Positions 1-11,303 of a DNA stretch of 52,618 nucleotides are shown here, piece after piece. The DNA is taken from positions 1 through 52,618 of the forward strand of contig CANKTH010000019.1 of assembly GCA_947486185.1 (NCBI GenBank), written 5' to 3'. The translations under genes were made by a program, and so were the position numbers. The notes below the pieces were generated by a model, which ran no database searches, was not told the origin of the DNA, and worked only from the letters and a program-made list of their open reading frames with translations. Position 1 is the first letter of the stretch. Each line of letters starts with the position of its first letter. The stretch is from Deltaproteobacteria bacterium (GTDB taxonomy: Bacteria > Myxococcota_A > UBA796 > SXON01).

Positions 1-66
1 CGGGAGGACGTTGGTGCGGCGCCCTGAGGCCCCCCTGCGATAGTGGCCCGAGCTTTCCGAGGCTGT

Positions 67-3000
67 ATGAACCGTCTTCTCCTGCCTGGCCTGTTGTTGA
101 GCCTCTTCGCGTGCACCGACGACCCGAAGGAGTCGGTCCCGCCCGAGTCGAAGTCGGATTCGCCGCCGCCGGAGGACGACACCGCCCCAACCGAAGACTC
201 GCTGCCTGCTGCTGATCGGGATGACGACGAAGATGGTTATCTCGGGATCGTGGACTGTGACGACTCCGAGCCGGACGTCCACCCGGGCGCCACGGAGGTG
301 TGCGACGGTGTGGATCAGGACTGCGATGGGGAGGCGGACAACGGCGTCCAAACGGTCTTCTACGCGGACGCGGATGCCGATGGTTACGGGGACGCTTCCG
401 CCGAGACCCTAGCGTGTACCGCCCCCGCGGGTACGGTCACGGACAACACGGACTGCAACGACAGCTCCCCCCTTTATAACCCCGGCGCTGACGAGAGCGA
501 CTGCACGTCACCCGAGGACTTCAACTGTGATGGTTCTACCGGCTATGCCGACGCCGACGGTGACGGCTACGCCGCCTGCCAGGACTGTGACGACAGCGTC
601 GCCGAGGCCAACCCAGGGCTCACCGAGACGTGCGATGGTATCGACAATGACTGTGACGGCGCGGTGGACCAGGGGGTGACCTCGGTCTGGTACGCGGACG
701 CCGATGGGGACACCTTCGGGGACCCTGCGGTCACCGAAGCGTCGTGCGCCGCCGGCCCGGGCTACGTTGGCAACAATTTCGATTGTGATGACACCGACTC
801 AACTTCGGCGCCGGGACTCGAAGAACGATGTGACGGCGTCGACAACAACTGTGACGGCTCCGTGGATGAAGGCGTATTGTCGGTCTTCTACCTGGATGAG
901 GACGGGGACGGCTACGGCGACGCCCGCGCGCGCGTGGAGGCCTGTGAGCTGGGTGAGGGGCAGGTGTCCGACAACACGGACTGCAACGATGACGCGGCGG
1001 ATGTCTGGCCGGGTAGCACCGAGGTGTGCGATGGCGTCGACCAGAACTGTGACGGTGCGGTGGACGAAGGTACGTTGAGCGTGTTCTACGCCGACGCCGA
1101 CGCCGACGGTCATGGAGACGCGAGCGCGCTCCCGACCGAGAGCTGCAGCGCGGAGCCCGGCGAAGTGTCGAGCAACGACGACTGTGATGACGCCGACGCC
1201 GACATCAATCCCAGCATCACGGAGGCCTGTAACGACCCGCTCGACCGTAACTGCGACGGGTCGGTTGGCTACGCCAACGCCGATGGGGACGCGTTTGCGG
1301 CCTGTGAGGACTGTGACGACAACAACGCGGCGGTCTACGACGGGGCGCCGGAGCTCTGTGACACCATCGACAACGACTGTGATGCGGTCGTCGACGAAGA
1401 CGACGCGGTAGATGCGCCAACCTGGTATTTTGACTCGGATGGGGACGGACGCGGGGGGACACGGCTCGCGTCGGTGAGCTGTGCGGCTCCCGACGCGTAT
1501 GTCGCGGATGGGGACGACTGTGACGACCTCGATGCGAACATCCTGCCCGGCGCGGCCGAGCTCTGTGACGGCGAAGACAACAACTGTGACGGCGCTATCG
1601 ATGGCGCGGACGCCGTCGATCCGGCGATCTGGTACGCCGACAGTGACGGCGATGGCGCCGGGGACGCCGGGGTCACGAGCCTCGCCTGCGATCTGCCCGA
1701 TGGCCACGTCGCCACCGCGACCGACTGCGACGACGCCGACGACACCGTGGCGCCCGGCCTCAGCGAGCTGTGTGACGGTCTCGACAACGACTGTGACAGC
1801 GCTGTCGACGAGGGTGTCCCGGCGGGCGGGCCGTCCTGGTACATCGACGTCGACGCGGACGGCTACGGCGACTCCCGCTTCAGTGTCGTGGCCTGCTCGG
1901 CGCCGGTGGGCTACGTGTCCGAGTCCACCGATTGTAATGACCTGAACGCCAGCTTGTCTCCTGGTAATCCTGAGATCTGTGACGGTGACGACGACGACTG
2001 TGACACCGACGTCGACGAGGCGAGCGCCGTCGACGCCACGACCTGGTACGAAGACTTTGATGGTGATCTCTACGGTGACACCAACGTCAGCGTGGTCCAG
2101 TGTTACCAACCGAGCGGCTACGTGGCGGTGTCCGGAGACTGTGACGACGGCACCGTCGCGGTGAACCCGAGCCGCACGGAGGCCTGCGACGCGACCGACA
2201 TCGACCAGGACTGTGACGGGCTCGCGGACGACGCCGACCCCGACGTGACCGGGCGCGTGACGGTGTACGCCGATACCGACGACGACGGCTATGGCGATTC
2301 GAGTGCGTCCAGTCAGTCGTGTGACGTGTTGGAGGGCTTCACGCTCAACTCCACCGACTGTAACGACACCGACGCGCTGATCAACCCCGGCGAGGACGAG
2401 ATTTGCGACGCCGCGGACGTGGACGAAGACTGTGACGGCCTCGCGGACGATGACGACTCGGACGCTGAGTCCTCGGGTTTCACCATGTTCTACGCGGACA
2501 CCGACGAGGACGGCTACGGCGATCCCGACAACACGGACGAGACTTGCGACCAGCCGAGCGGCTATACGACCGACGCCACCGATTGTGATGACACAACCCT
2601 GGAAGCCTATCCCGGCAATCCTGAGGCCTGCGATGGCTTGGACAACAACTGCGACGGGACGGTCGACGAGGGGATGACGGCGACGATTCCCTACTATATC
2701 GACGCGGATAACGACGGGTATGGTGACGAAAGCGCAACGCCGGTGTACGCCTGCGTGTCGCCCGTGGGCTACCGCTTGGACGGGACGGACTGTGACGACA
2801 GCAGCATCACCGTACACGCCTATGCCTGGGAGGACACCGCCAACGGCGTTGACGACAACTGTGACGGCACGACGGACGCCAACGTGCTGACACGGAACAA
2901 CGGGCCGACGAGCGACGATTCCGCCACGACGGTGAGCCTGTCGGGGATGACCTTCCCCTTCTGTGGCAACAGCTACAGCACGCTCTACATTCAGTCGAAC

Positions 3001-3486
3001 GGTCGGATCACCTTCGGCAGCTCCGACACCGACTACACCGAGTCTACCACCGATTTCTACGCTGACACCGCGATCGCGGTCGCGTGGGACGATCTCAATC
3101 CTGGCTCCAGTTCAGGAGGTGACCCCTACTATTTCCAATACGCCGACGCGCTGATGGTGCATTGGGACAGGGTCCCGGAGTATGCGCTGAGCACCACCAA
3201 TACATTCAGCGTTACCCTGTTCAACGACGGCCGGGTTCATCTGCAATACGGTGCGATGGCCCTCTCAGACTCGCTGGCCGGCTGGTCCTGCGCGCCCGGG
3301 TCGTTGACGAGCTCCTCGGTTGACCTCTCCGGCGCAATGGCGGCGCTCGACCCGGGCGAGTGGGGCCTCGGCGACGGCACCGAGCACATGTACTACGAGC
3401 TCTGGAGCAGCGGCCATGACCTGGACAACTCCGTGGTCCGTTTGTGCCCCTATCAGGGCGGCACCCTCGGGCTCTGCGACGAGTAG
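67..3486 (+). CDS. Asp-rich MopE-like repeat lipoprotein with C-terminal globular domain
   Basis: Predicted surface lipoprotein of 1139 residues. An upstream in-frame GTG exists at 43, but ATG at 67 gives a clean type II signal peptide with lipobox LFAC (Cys16). A Ser/Pro/Asp linker follows, then about 14 copies of the putative metal-binding MopE-type unit: an aromatic-Y-x-D-x-D-x-D-G-Y-G-D loop, a DCDD or DCND motif, and CDGxDNxCDGxVDEG. Cysteines pair within each unit. From about residue 960 the repeats stop and a roughly 190-residue beta-rich domain follows, with SNGRITF, AVAWDDL and a Cys near the end, resembling nidogen-like extracellular domains. Calcium or other metal binding is family knowledge; adhesion or structural function is inference. 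The gene stands alone and converges on the acyltransferase operon. Confidence 0.85.
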   Translation: MNRLLLPGLLLSLFACTDDPKESVPPESKSDSPPPEDDTAPTEDSLPAADRDDDEDGYLGIVDCDDSEPDVHPGATEVCDGVDQDCDGEADNGVQTVFYADADADGYGDASAETLACTAPAGTVTDNTDCNDSSPLYNPGADESDCTSPEDFNCDGSTGYADADGDGYAACQDCDDSVAEANPGLTETCDGIDNDCDGAVDQGVTSVWYADADGDTFGDPAVTEASCAAGPGYVGNNFDCDDTDSTSAPGLEERCDGVDNNCDGSVDEGVLSVFYLDEDGDGYGDARARVEACELGEGQVSDNTDCNDDAADVWPGSTEVCDGVDQNCDGAVDEGTLSVFYADADADGHGDASALPTESCSAEPGEVSSNDDCDDADADINPSITEACNDPLDRNCDGSVGYANADGDAFAACEDCDDNNAAVYDGAPELCDTIDNDCDAVVDEDDAVDAPTWYFDSDGDGRGGTRLASVSCAAPDAYVADGDDCDDLDANILPGAAELCDGEDNNCDGAIDGADAVDPAIWYADSDGDGAGDAGVTSLACDLPDGHVATATDCDDADDTVAPGLSELCDGLDNDCDSAVDEGVPAGGPSWYIDVDADGYGDSRFSVVACSAPVGYVSESTDCNDLNASLSPGNPEICDGDDDDCDTDVDEASAVDATTWYEDFDGDLYGDTNVSVVQCYQPSGYVAVSGDCDDGTVAVNPSRTEACDATDIDQDCDGLADDADPDVTGRVTVYADTDDDGYGDSSASSQSCDVLEGFTLNSTDCNDTDALINPGEDEICDAADVDEDCDGLADDDDSDAESSGFTMFYADTDEDGYGDPDNTDETCDQPSGYTTDATDCDDTTLEAYPGNPEACDGLDNNCDGTVDEGMTATIPYYIDADNDGYGDESATPVYACVSPVGYRLDGTDCDDSSITVHAYAWEDTANGVDDNCDGTTDANVLTRNNGPTSDDSATTVSLSGMTFPFCGNSYSTLYIQSNGRITFGSSDTDYTESTTDFYADTAIAVAWDDLNPGSSSGGDPYYFQYADALMVHWDRVPEYALSTTNTFSVTLFNDGRVHLQYGAMALSDSLAGWSCAPGSLTSSSVDLSGAMAALDPGEWGLGDGTEHMYYELWSSGHDLDNSVVRLCPYQGGTLGLCDE

Positions 3487-3499
3487 CCCGCCGGGCGGG
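3487..3499. terminator. Possible hairpin between convergent genes
   Basis: CCCGC-CGG-GCGGG directly follows the stop of the MopE-like gene in a 42-base convergent gap. The stem is GC-only with no T-run, so an intrinsic terminator is only possible. Confidence 0.25.
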
Positions 3500-3528
3500 G
3501 TCAGCGTATCGGGAGGGGGCGTCGGGTC

Positions 3529-4538
3529 TCAGGAGCCGAGCTGCTGCCGTTGCTCCGGGCGAGCCATGCTCAGGAGCACGGGAGCTTCCTCCTGCTTTTG
3601 GAGGAAGTCGGCGCGGCTTCGGATGCCTCGCCACCCCTCGGCCACCATGACCTGGCCGACCGCGCCGCCGAGATTCCCGCCCGGTCCGGGCAGCACGACA
3701 ACGTCTGGGGCGTACTCGCGTAGGGCGACACGCAGGCCCTTGCTGAAATCGTAAGGTTCCACGACCTGTTTATGGAGGGTGTAGTCGCGGATGCCTGCCG
3801 GGTCGGCGTGGCGCGGGCGCCAGATCTGCCCCGTTCCGTCGATGAGCGGGAGCCTTGGCGCGGCCCAAGGCAGGCGACCAAGCTCGATCCTGGCGTGGAC
3901 TGCGGTCTCGGCGAGCAACGGGGTGTGGAAGGCGGAGTGGAGCGGGAGCTGAAGCGGCGCGTCGCGGTCGCCGAGTTTTCGAGGTGGGAGGCGCATATTC
4001 AGCGTAGCCAGCGCTCCGGGGGTTCCACCCAGGACGAGCTGGCCTCCCAGGTAGATGCTGGGGTAAAGGTCGGGTATCTCGCGGAGGGCCGCGTCGAGCT
4101 CGGTGCAGGGCCACGGCCTCCAGTCGCCGTCCACCAGCGGATACACGGCCTGGCCGCCGATCACCCGACCGGTCTGCCACGCGCCCATGGTCTCAACCAG
4201 CTCCATCCCGGCGTCGAGGTCGAGCGCCCCCGCGACGGCGAGCGCGGTGTACCAGCCCATTGAGTTGCCGACGATCGCGACGATGTCCACGGCGCCGAGC
4301 TCGTCCACGTCGGCCAGCGTCGCGGCCATCGTGAGGATCGAGGCGTTCTCGCCCGCGAGGTGGAGCTTGGACGTGAACGCGGGCGCAGCGTCCAGCTCGC
4401 TCGGGGTTGGACGCCCGAGGCTCGCCCGATAACGATCCGCGGCGGCGAGGCTCGGACTCTGGCGTCCCTGAAGCGAGCCCAGCGCATCGCGGCTGTAGCT
4501 GCCGCGACCGGGACAGACCAGGACCACCCGTTTACGGT

Positions 4539-4542
<4 letters not shown>
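3529..4542 (-). CDS. FabD/AT-fold acyltransferase lacking the malonyl-binding Arg
   Basis: A 337-residue protein of the malonyl-CoA:ACP transacylase fold. The nucleophile elbow is GNSMGWY (Ser94), the catalytic His is in FHTPLL (His206), and a GPGGNLGG loop lies near the end. Alignment without gaps to the E. coli FabD segment from GHSLGEY to RGKF shows changes at key positions: the carboxylate-binding Arg117 is Met119 here, the His before the Ser is Asn, and the Glu after it is Trp. PGQGSQ is PGRGSYS. In AT families, loss of this Arg goes with non-carboxylated acyl substrates. ATG overlaps the stop of the upstream E1 gene by four bases (ATGA), so the two are coupled. Likely loads a monocarboxylic acyl group onto a carrier; canonical FabD activity is doubtful. 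Confidence 0.75.
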
Positions 4543-6752
<2,210 letters not shown>

Positions 6753-6819
6753 AGTGTCCTCAGTGCTGGGCGGCGGGCTTAACCGGGTGAGGGGAGGGGA
6801 GGGCTGCCGTGATCCACGT

Positions 6820-7281
6820 TCACCCTCCCGCCCACTTCGGGCTTGACCAGAGGAGCAGGCGGGCCGGCCGGGTTGCTGGAAGGCGGTCCACCTCAAAGAC
6901 CGCGATCCCCGCCCGCTCCATGGGGAGAGCGTTCATCGGCGCCCCCATCAGCCTGGCCGCGAGCATTCCGAGCGTGGGCTCGTGTCCCACCAACATCGGA
7001 TCCTGCTGATCCGCGGCGATCCACATCAGGCTCTCAGCCGAGCCCGCGGCGAGCAGCTCCTGAGTCACCAGCGGAACTTCCGGGAAATGGTGCGCCACGA
7101 TCCTCGCGGTCTCCTGCGCCCGGAGCAACGGGCTGGCCAGGATGATGCCCGGTCGGAAGCCCGCGCGCACGAGGCCACCCGCGATCAGCTCCACCTCCGC
7201 GCGGCCCACGGCGGTCAGCCGGCGCCCATGATCCCAGGCGTTGGCGTCGGCGGTGCCGTGTCGAAGAAGACTCAGCAGCAC
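6820..7281 (-). CDS. sixA: SixA-like phosphohistidine phosphatase
   Basis: A 153-residue protein of the histidine phosphatase superfamily, the right length for SixA. It starts with LLSLLRHGTADAN (catalytic RHG), followed by TAVGRAEVE, SPLLRAQETA and LVGHEPTLGML, which are the standard SixA blocks with the second catalytic His in GHEP. SixA removes phosphate from histidine phosphotransfer proteins in the cytoplasm; the true substrate here is unknown. GTG at 7281 begins one base after the stop of the TPR gene, so the start is fixed by context. A 67-base gap separates it from the E1 gene. Confidence 0.85.
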   Translation of the reverse strand: MLLSLLRHGTADANAWDHGRRLTAVGRAEVELIAGGLVRAGFRPGIILASPLLRAQETARIVAHHFPEVPLVTQELLAAGSAESLMWIAADQQDPMLVGHEPTLGMLAARLMGAPMNALPMERAGIAVFEVDRLPATRPARLLLWSSPKWAGG

Positions 7282-7282
7282 C

Positions 7283-7960
7283 TCAAAAACCAGGGGCGGC
7301 CGGCGTGGGCAGGCCTGCCGCGCGCGCCGCGCTCGCGGTGGCGGCGATGAGGTTGGTGTCGTCGTGCTCGTCGGCCAGGCGCCACGCCGTATACAGCAGG
7401 AGCTCAGCCGACGCTGGCCGGAGCGCCGCGGGCAACCGCAACTGGCACAGCCGCGTGAGCACGCGTGCTCTGAGCTCACCGAGGGCGTCCGCCTCGGATA
7501 ACGCATCTTCCAGGTTACAGGCTGCCTCTTCGGCCCGTCCAAGATCGATCCACACGTTGGCCTGGCGGAGCAGCCGGTCGACCCTCTCGCCGGGAGCTAC
7601 ACCATCGAGCAGCTCCTGGCGCGACAGCGCCGCGAGGGCTCGGTCGCGCGCCTGCTCTCGTGTGCCGAGCTCTTCCGCGGCCTGAACCGCGCGCACCCGG
7701 TCCAACAGCGCGCGCAGGGCGACGAGGTCGTCGTGGTCTCCCAGGCGCCGTGCCTCGCGGATGGCCTCCATCAGCGCGCCTGCGGCCTCCTCGTGCCGAC
7801 CCAGCTCCGTCAATGCCTGACCCTTCCACGCCCAGGCGCGGCCGCGCAGAGGCGGGGCCAGCGGCACCTCCGCGAGCTGCTCAAGCACGCCAAGGTAGTC
7901 GCCGCGCGTCAGGCACTGCCACGCCGCTTCGACCCGCGACCCTGGCTCGGCGACGGTCAC
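7283..7960 (-). CDS. TPR-repeat protein
   Basis: A 225-residue, Ala/Leu/Arg-rich, almost wholly helical protein without a signal peptide. Helix-turn-helix spacing with small residues at TPR positions is visible, for example in the segments around RGDYLGVLEQL, WKGQALTELGRHEEAAGAL and LGRAEEAACNLEDALSEA, suggesting four to six tetratricopeptide repeats. TPR proteins scaffold other proteins; no partner can be read from sequence. GTG at 7960 overlaps the stop of the upstream SAH-hydrolase-like gene by four bases (GTGA), and the next gene starts one base after its stop, so it is the middle of a coupled set. Confidence 0.7.
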   Translation of the reverse strand: MTVAEPGSRVEAAWQCLTRGDYLGVLEQLAEVPLAPPLRGRAWAWKGQALTELGRHEEAAGALMEAIREARRLGDHDDLVALRALLDRVRAVQAAEELGTREQARDRALAALSRQELLDGVAPGERVDRLLRQANVWIDLGRAEEAACNLEDALSEADALGELRARVLTRLCQLRLPAALRPASAELLLYTAWRLADEHDDTNLIAATASAARAAGLPTPAAPGF

Positions 7961-9099
7961 GGCTCATGGCCCAGCGCCTTGAGTGCGAGTCTCGCGGCTT
8001 CTTCCTCGATTCCTGGCGCGAGCCAGTGCTCTCCCGGTACGAGGTCGGCGCTCGTCGCCCACTCGAGCGCCAGCCCTGCTACCGCAAAGTGGAGCAAGAC
8101 AGGCTCGGGTGAGCCCGCGCTGAGCACGATGTTCAGCGGGTGGCCGTCGGTGAGGACCACGAGCTCCGGCCCGCCAGGGAGCCGGTATTTCGCGACCCGT
8201 TTGCTCACGTGGTCGATCGCCTCGGACTCTTCGCGAAGGCTGCTGACGTCGAGCTCGTCGTCGCCGCGACCGGCATTCACCAAAACGCAGCCCGAACGTA
8301 GCTTCTTGAGATCTGGCAGGGCCAAAGCACGCGTGCGACCGGTCGCGGTCACCACCACCTGGGCGCCCGGAAGGGCCTGGTGGAGGGGAGGCGTTGGGTA
8401 GCCATCGTAATGAGCGATCAACCTACGTACTGGGGCGATTTCGACCACTTCGACCGCGGCGCCGCGCGCGCGGGCGTAAGCCGCAACCCCAGCCCCCACC
8501 GGGCCATAGCCCACCACGACGACTCGGTGTCCTGCAAGGTGAATGCCCGTGATCCGCGAAAACGCGTGCCAGATGCTCTCGCCGACGCCATGCCGGTTCT
8601 CCACTGCTGGCTTGATCCGCCCCTCATCGGCGTTGATCATCGCGAACGGGAGGCCGTCGATTCGACGTAACGTCTGGATCCCGCTCCTGGACAGCTCCAC
8701 CCCTGCCCGTGGCGTGGCGCCCGCGCGGAGCAAGGCTGCGCCGAGTCCAAAGTTGACGTCCATGAAGTAGTTGGGCTCCCATGCGGTGATCTCCGCGAGT
8801 CCATCGCGGGCGCCGTCCGCGAACACCTGCACCCCAAGCCGCTGGAGGTGGGTCACGACCCCGGGCTGTATGGTCGCGCTCGACGCGGCGCGGATCGCCC
8901 ATTCGCCGCCGCCGAGCACGAGCTCGGACACGAAGGCCGCGCTGAGCGACGTCATGTGCAGGTTGAGCCCCACCCGCTGGTGTTCCCATGGCCGGCTCGC
9001 GGCCCAGCGGTTGCCCAAGCTCTGCAGGATGGGGAAAAAGGTGTGGATCCTGCCGAGCTCTGCCAGGACCCGCTCTGCTGGTTCAGCCATGAGCGGCAT
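7957..9099 (-). CDS. Divergent S-adenosylhomocysteine hydrolase homologue
   Basis: About 380 residues with the SAH-hydrolase plan: substrate domain with LHMT (residues 47-50), NAD-binding Rossmann domain with VVVVGYGPVGAGVA (near 194-207), and a shortened C-terminus. By eye, the positions of human Lys186 and Asn191 are kept, Asp190 is Glu, Cys195 is Val, His301 in the GHFD block is Arg, His353 in GHPS is Ser, and the C-terminal Lys/Tyr tail (HYRY) is absent. NAD binding looks intact; normal SAH hydrolysis is doubtful. It heads the operon. ATG at 9099 or 9090 are both plausible starts; a longer one at 9168 is less likely because it crowds the divergent gene. Confidence 0.75.
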   Translation of the reverse strand: MPLMAEPAERVLAELGRIHTFFPILQSLGNRWAASRPWEHQRVGLNLHMTSLSAAFVSELVLGGGEWAIRAASSATIQPGVVTHLQRLGVQVFADGARDGLAEITAWEPNYFMDVNFGLGAALLRAGATPRAGVELSRSGIQTLRRIDGLPFAMINADEGRIKPAVENRHGVGESIWHAFSRITGIHLAGHRVVVVGYGPVGAGVAAYARARGAAVEVVEIAPVRRLIAHYDGYPTPPLHQALPGAQVVVTATGRTRALALPDLKKLRSGCVLVNAGRGDDELDVSSLREESEAIDHVSKRVAKYRLPGGPELVVLTDGHPLNIVLSAGSPEPVLLHFAVAGLALEWATSADLVPGEHWLAPGIEEEAARLALKALGHEP

Positions 9100-9204
9100 G
9101 TATCCGGGCCGGCAAACGAGGGCCCGTTCTGGCCGCTCCTCTCGACATGCCGCCGCGCCCCCGACCATGGCCGACGTCTGCCGGCGACCGTCGCCGAACT
9201 TGAT

Positions 9205-9216
9205 TAGAATACGCCG
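9205..9216 (+). promoter_or_regulatory. Leaderless-type -10 element, TAGAAT-N6-ATG
   Basis: TAGAAT at 9205-9210 lies exactly six bases before ATG 9217, where the transcription start would fall. No Shine-Dalgarno is present. An in-frame TAG inside the element blocks any earlier start. Confidence 0.55.
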
Positions 9217-10227
9217 ATGTGGTTGCTCCTTCTCGCGTGCTCGGGCACCACTCCCGGGGGCAAGGCTGGTTCTGCCCAGCCTTCTGAGTCGACCGCCCCG
9301 TCGGGCAGCGAGTCGAGCCAGGCCGACGACACGGCCACCGACACCGGCTCCAGGATTTACGTCGAGAGTGTGCCACCGGTCGACACCGGTCCGAGCACGC
9401 CGCCGCCGTGCGCGGCGTGGGGAGCGGCGGTCGCTACCGGAGTGGTCGCGGACGCGACCCTTGAGGAGATCAGCGGGGTAGTCCCCTCACAGCTCAACCC
9501 AGGTGTGTTGTGGGTGCTCGAAGATCGTGGTGGGCATCCTGCGGTATACGCGATCGGTACGGACGGCACGAGCCTCGGGACGCTCACGTTGGATGGGGTA
9601 GAGAACCTCGATTTTGAGTCGCTCGCGCTGACGACCTGCGCGGAGGGCTGGTGCCTCTGGGTGGGAGACACGGGCGACAACACCCGCTCCCGGCCCGAGC
9701 GCAGCATCCATCGGATCGTGGAGCCCAATCTGCTCGATGGGAGCACCGTTCTGCCCCAGACCCTCGAGCCGGAGTCCTTCCTGTTCTTCTACGTCGACGT
9801 CTTGGAGGATGTCGAGGGCATGGTGGTGGATCCGACCGGTAGACCTGTGCTGTTCTCAAAAGATCCCGACGGCCTCGTGCGTCTCTATGCGGTCTCCACC
9901 GCCAAGCCGGGGGTTGCCCAGCCCGTGACGCCTCTGGGGGAGCTTCAGATCATCGACGAGTCCGACTCCGCGGGCGGGCGGCTTGTGACGGATGCCTCCT
10001 TGTGGCCGGATGGACGCCGACTTTTGCTGCGAACTTACGATAGTGTGCTCGAGCTGACGCTGGCCGACGGAGGCCTCGACGACATCGGGGCGGCCACGGT
10101 CACCGAGCTTTTAGGCGCCGAGGAGGAGCAGGGTGAGGGCATCGGCTACGACCCGGCCGGCGCGGCGTTCTATCAGGTGTCGGAAGGTATCAATCCGACG
10201 ATTTGGAAAGTACCCTGCTTGGAGTAG
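9217..10227 (+). CDS. Lipoprotein with propeller-like domain
   Basis: A 336-residue predicted lipoprotein. The signal is extremely short, MWLLLLAC, with only seven residues before the lipid-accepting Cys; an in-frame stop at 9205 rules out a longer N-terminus. A Ser/Thr/Asp-rich linker precedes a domain from about residue 70 with the pattern EISGVV..NPGVLWVLEDRGG, VYAI, DFESLAL and WVGDTGDN. This pattern recurs in secreted beta-propeller-like proteins of actinobacteria and myxobacteria; enzymatic activity is not known to me. No obvious catalytic motif is visible. It is monocistronic: divergent from the SAH-hydrolase-like operon and ending 10 bases before a convergent lipoprotein gene. Confidence 0.75.
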   Translation: MWLLLLACSGTTPGGKAGSAQPSESTAPSGSESSQADDTATDTGSRIYVESVPPVDTGPSTPPPCAAWGAAVATGVVADATLEEISGVVPSQLNPGVLWVLEDRGGHPAVYAIGTDGTSLGTLTLDGVENLDFESLALTTCAEGWCLWVGDTGDNTRSRPERSIHRIVEPNLLDGSTVLPQTLEPESFLFFYVDVLEDVEGMVVDPTGRPVLFSKDPDGLVRLYAVSTAKPGVAQPVTPLGELQIIDESDSAGGRLVTDASLWPDGRRLLLRTYDSVLELTLADGGLDDIGAATVTELLGAEEEQGEGIGYDPAGAAFYQVSEGINPTIWKVPCLE

Positions 10228-10237
10228 TCGGAAGCTC

Positions 10238-11023
10238 TCAGTTGACGTCCAGGTACCGGACCGCCACGCGCCCCGCCATGAAGGTGGAGAGCGCGGTGTT
10301 GACGCCGTCAAACCCTTCCACTTCTCCGATCACCATCCCCGCGACGCCGACCACATAGGACCCCGAGCGTTCGACTGCCTCGGAGGGCACGGTAACGGTG
10401 TCCACCGCCTCGTCCGGGCGCGTGAACTCGTACAGCCCTTCAAAATCGGTCGGCAGGTTCTCCCACGAGACCTTGCCGCTGTCGAGGTGGTACAGCGCGA
10501 CGATCATGTTGTCGTAGCCGCCGCCCGGGAGATGAACCTGGAAGCGCGAGCCCTTCGCGACGCTCTCAGGGAGCTCGATCTCTTCGGGAGCGTCGGGGGT
10601 GCGGCCGTCCACCTCCCCATCGCCACCGTCGAGCTGCACCTTGAGCTCTGCGCTTTCCCCAGGAACATACTCAAGTCCGTCCGTCGCGTCGCCGATGTAC
10701 TTGCCCTCGGACTCCTCACGGAGATCGATACGACCCGAGGCGCGCGAGTCGAATCGTACGTCGGCACCGTCCACCGGCGAGTCACCGCCGCCGGCGCTGA
10801 GATACGCCAGGAAGACCTTACAGATCGCGCTGTAGGCGAAGGTGCCGTTGTTCTCGTCCCCGTTGGCGAGCGAGAGCAGAGAGCTGGGCAGATCGAGGCC
10901 CAGATACAGGCCTTGCACGACTACGGGATTGAGGGTCGCGGCGGCGTCGTCGATCCTGCCACAGCCGCCAAGCAGTCCAGAGGTCGCTAGCAGGGCGCAG
11001 CAGAGGGCAGGTGTGGTTCGCAT
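10238..11023 (-). CDS. Lipoprotein of unknown function
   Basis: A 261-residue predicted lipoprotein with signal MRTTPALCCALLATSGLLGGC (lipobox LGGC). ATG 11023 was chosen because it begins the charged n-region of the signal; an earlier in-frame start at 11065 adds residues that do not fit. The mature part is acidic, with a Gly/Asp-rich stretch near residue 115-130 and a beta-sandwich-like C-terminal half (GSYVVGVAGMVIGEVEGF). I do not recognise the family. It converges on the propeller lipoprotein with a 10-base gap. Confidence 0.7.
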   Translation of the reverse strand: MRTTPALCCALLATSGLLGGCGRIDDAAATLNPVVVQGLYLGLDLPSSLLSLANGDENNGTFAYSAICKVFLAYLSAGGGDSPVDGADVRFDSRASGRIDLREESEGKYIGDATDGLEYVPGESAELKVQLDGGDGEVDGRTPDAPEEIELPESVAKGSRFQVHLPGGGYDNMIVALYHLDSGKVSWENLPTDFEGLYEFTRPDEAVDTVTVPSEAVERSGSYVVGVAGMVIGEVEGFDGVNTALSTFMAGRVAVRYLDVN

Positions 11024-11080
11024 TCTGCCAATTTTGCACGCCGTTTGCGCGGGGGCAAGCCCCACCCGCGTCGTTCTGCT

Positions 11081-11107
11081 TTGACACCGGCGCCACGGCG
11101 ATATAGA
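11081..11107 (+). promoter_or_regulatory. Sigma-70-type promoter for the small basic protein
   Basis: TTGACA (11081-11086), 15-base spacer, TATAGA (11102-11107), 25 bases before ATG 11133. The spacer is shorter than the usual 17, but the hexamers are near consensus in otherwise GC-rich DNA. Confidence 0.5.
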
Positions 11108-11132
11108 CCGCCGGCCTTCCTTCGAGCGAGCG

Positions 11133-11297
11133 ATGGCTTCTAATACCGCCCAGACTGAGTTTCGTCGTCACCTCCGCAAAAAGAACGCCGGCAAGCAGGC
11201 GAAACGCACCCGCGCCAACCGCGGCACGACGCCTTCGTTCCCGGTCCACACCCCCGAAGCCGACCAGAACGCGCCGGCGCAGGTGGCGCAGGACTGA
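11133..11297 (+). CDS. Small basic protein, 54 residues
   Basis: A 54-residue reading frame beginning MASNTAQTEFRRHLRKKNAG. The first 32 residues are strongly basic (RRHLRKKNAGKQAKRTRANR), then GTTPSFPVHTPEADQ and a short Gln/Ala tail. The basic block followed by GTTP is a pattern I associate with small conserved delta-proteobacterial proteins of unknown role; nucleic-acid or ribosome binding is a guess from charge. Support comes from a good promoter 25 bases upstream, a length that fits exactly between the promoter and the convergent pyrophosphatase stop, and the biased composition. Confidence 0.65.
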   Translation: MASNTAQTEFRRHLRKKNAGKQAKRTRANRGTTPSFPVHTPEADQNAPAQVAQD

Positions 11298-11303
11298 GGC
11301 CGC

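Noticed and set aside
799..2817. 672-residue open frame on the minus strand
   Set aside because: It lies wholly opposite the MopE repeats. Repeated GAC/TGT-rich codons in GC-rich DNA leave the antisense frame without stops; the translation is Val/Arg repeats with no domain.
10133..10990. 285-residue plus-strand frame
   Set aside because: Antisense to a lipoprotein with a clear signal peptide.
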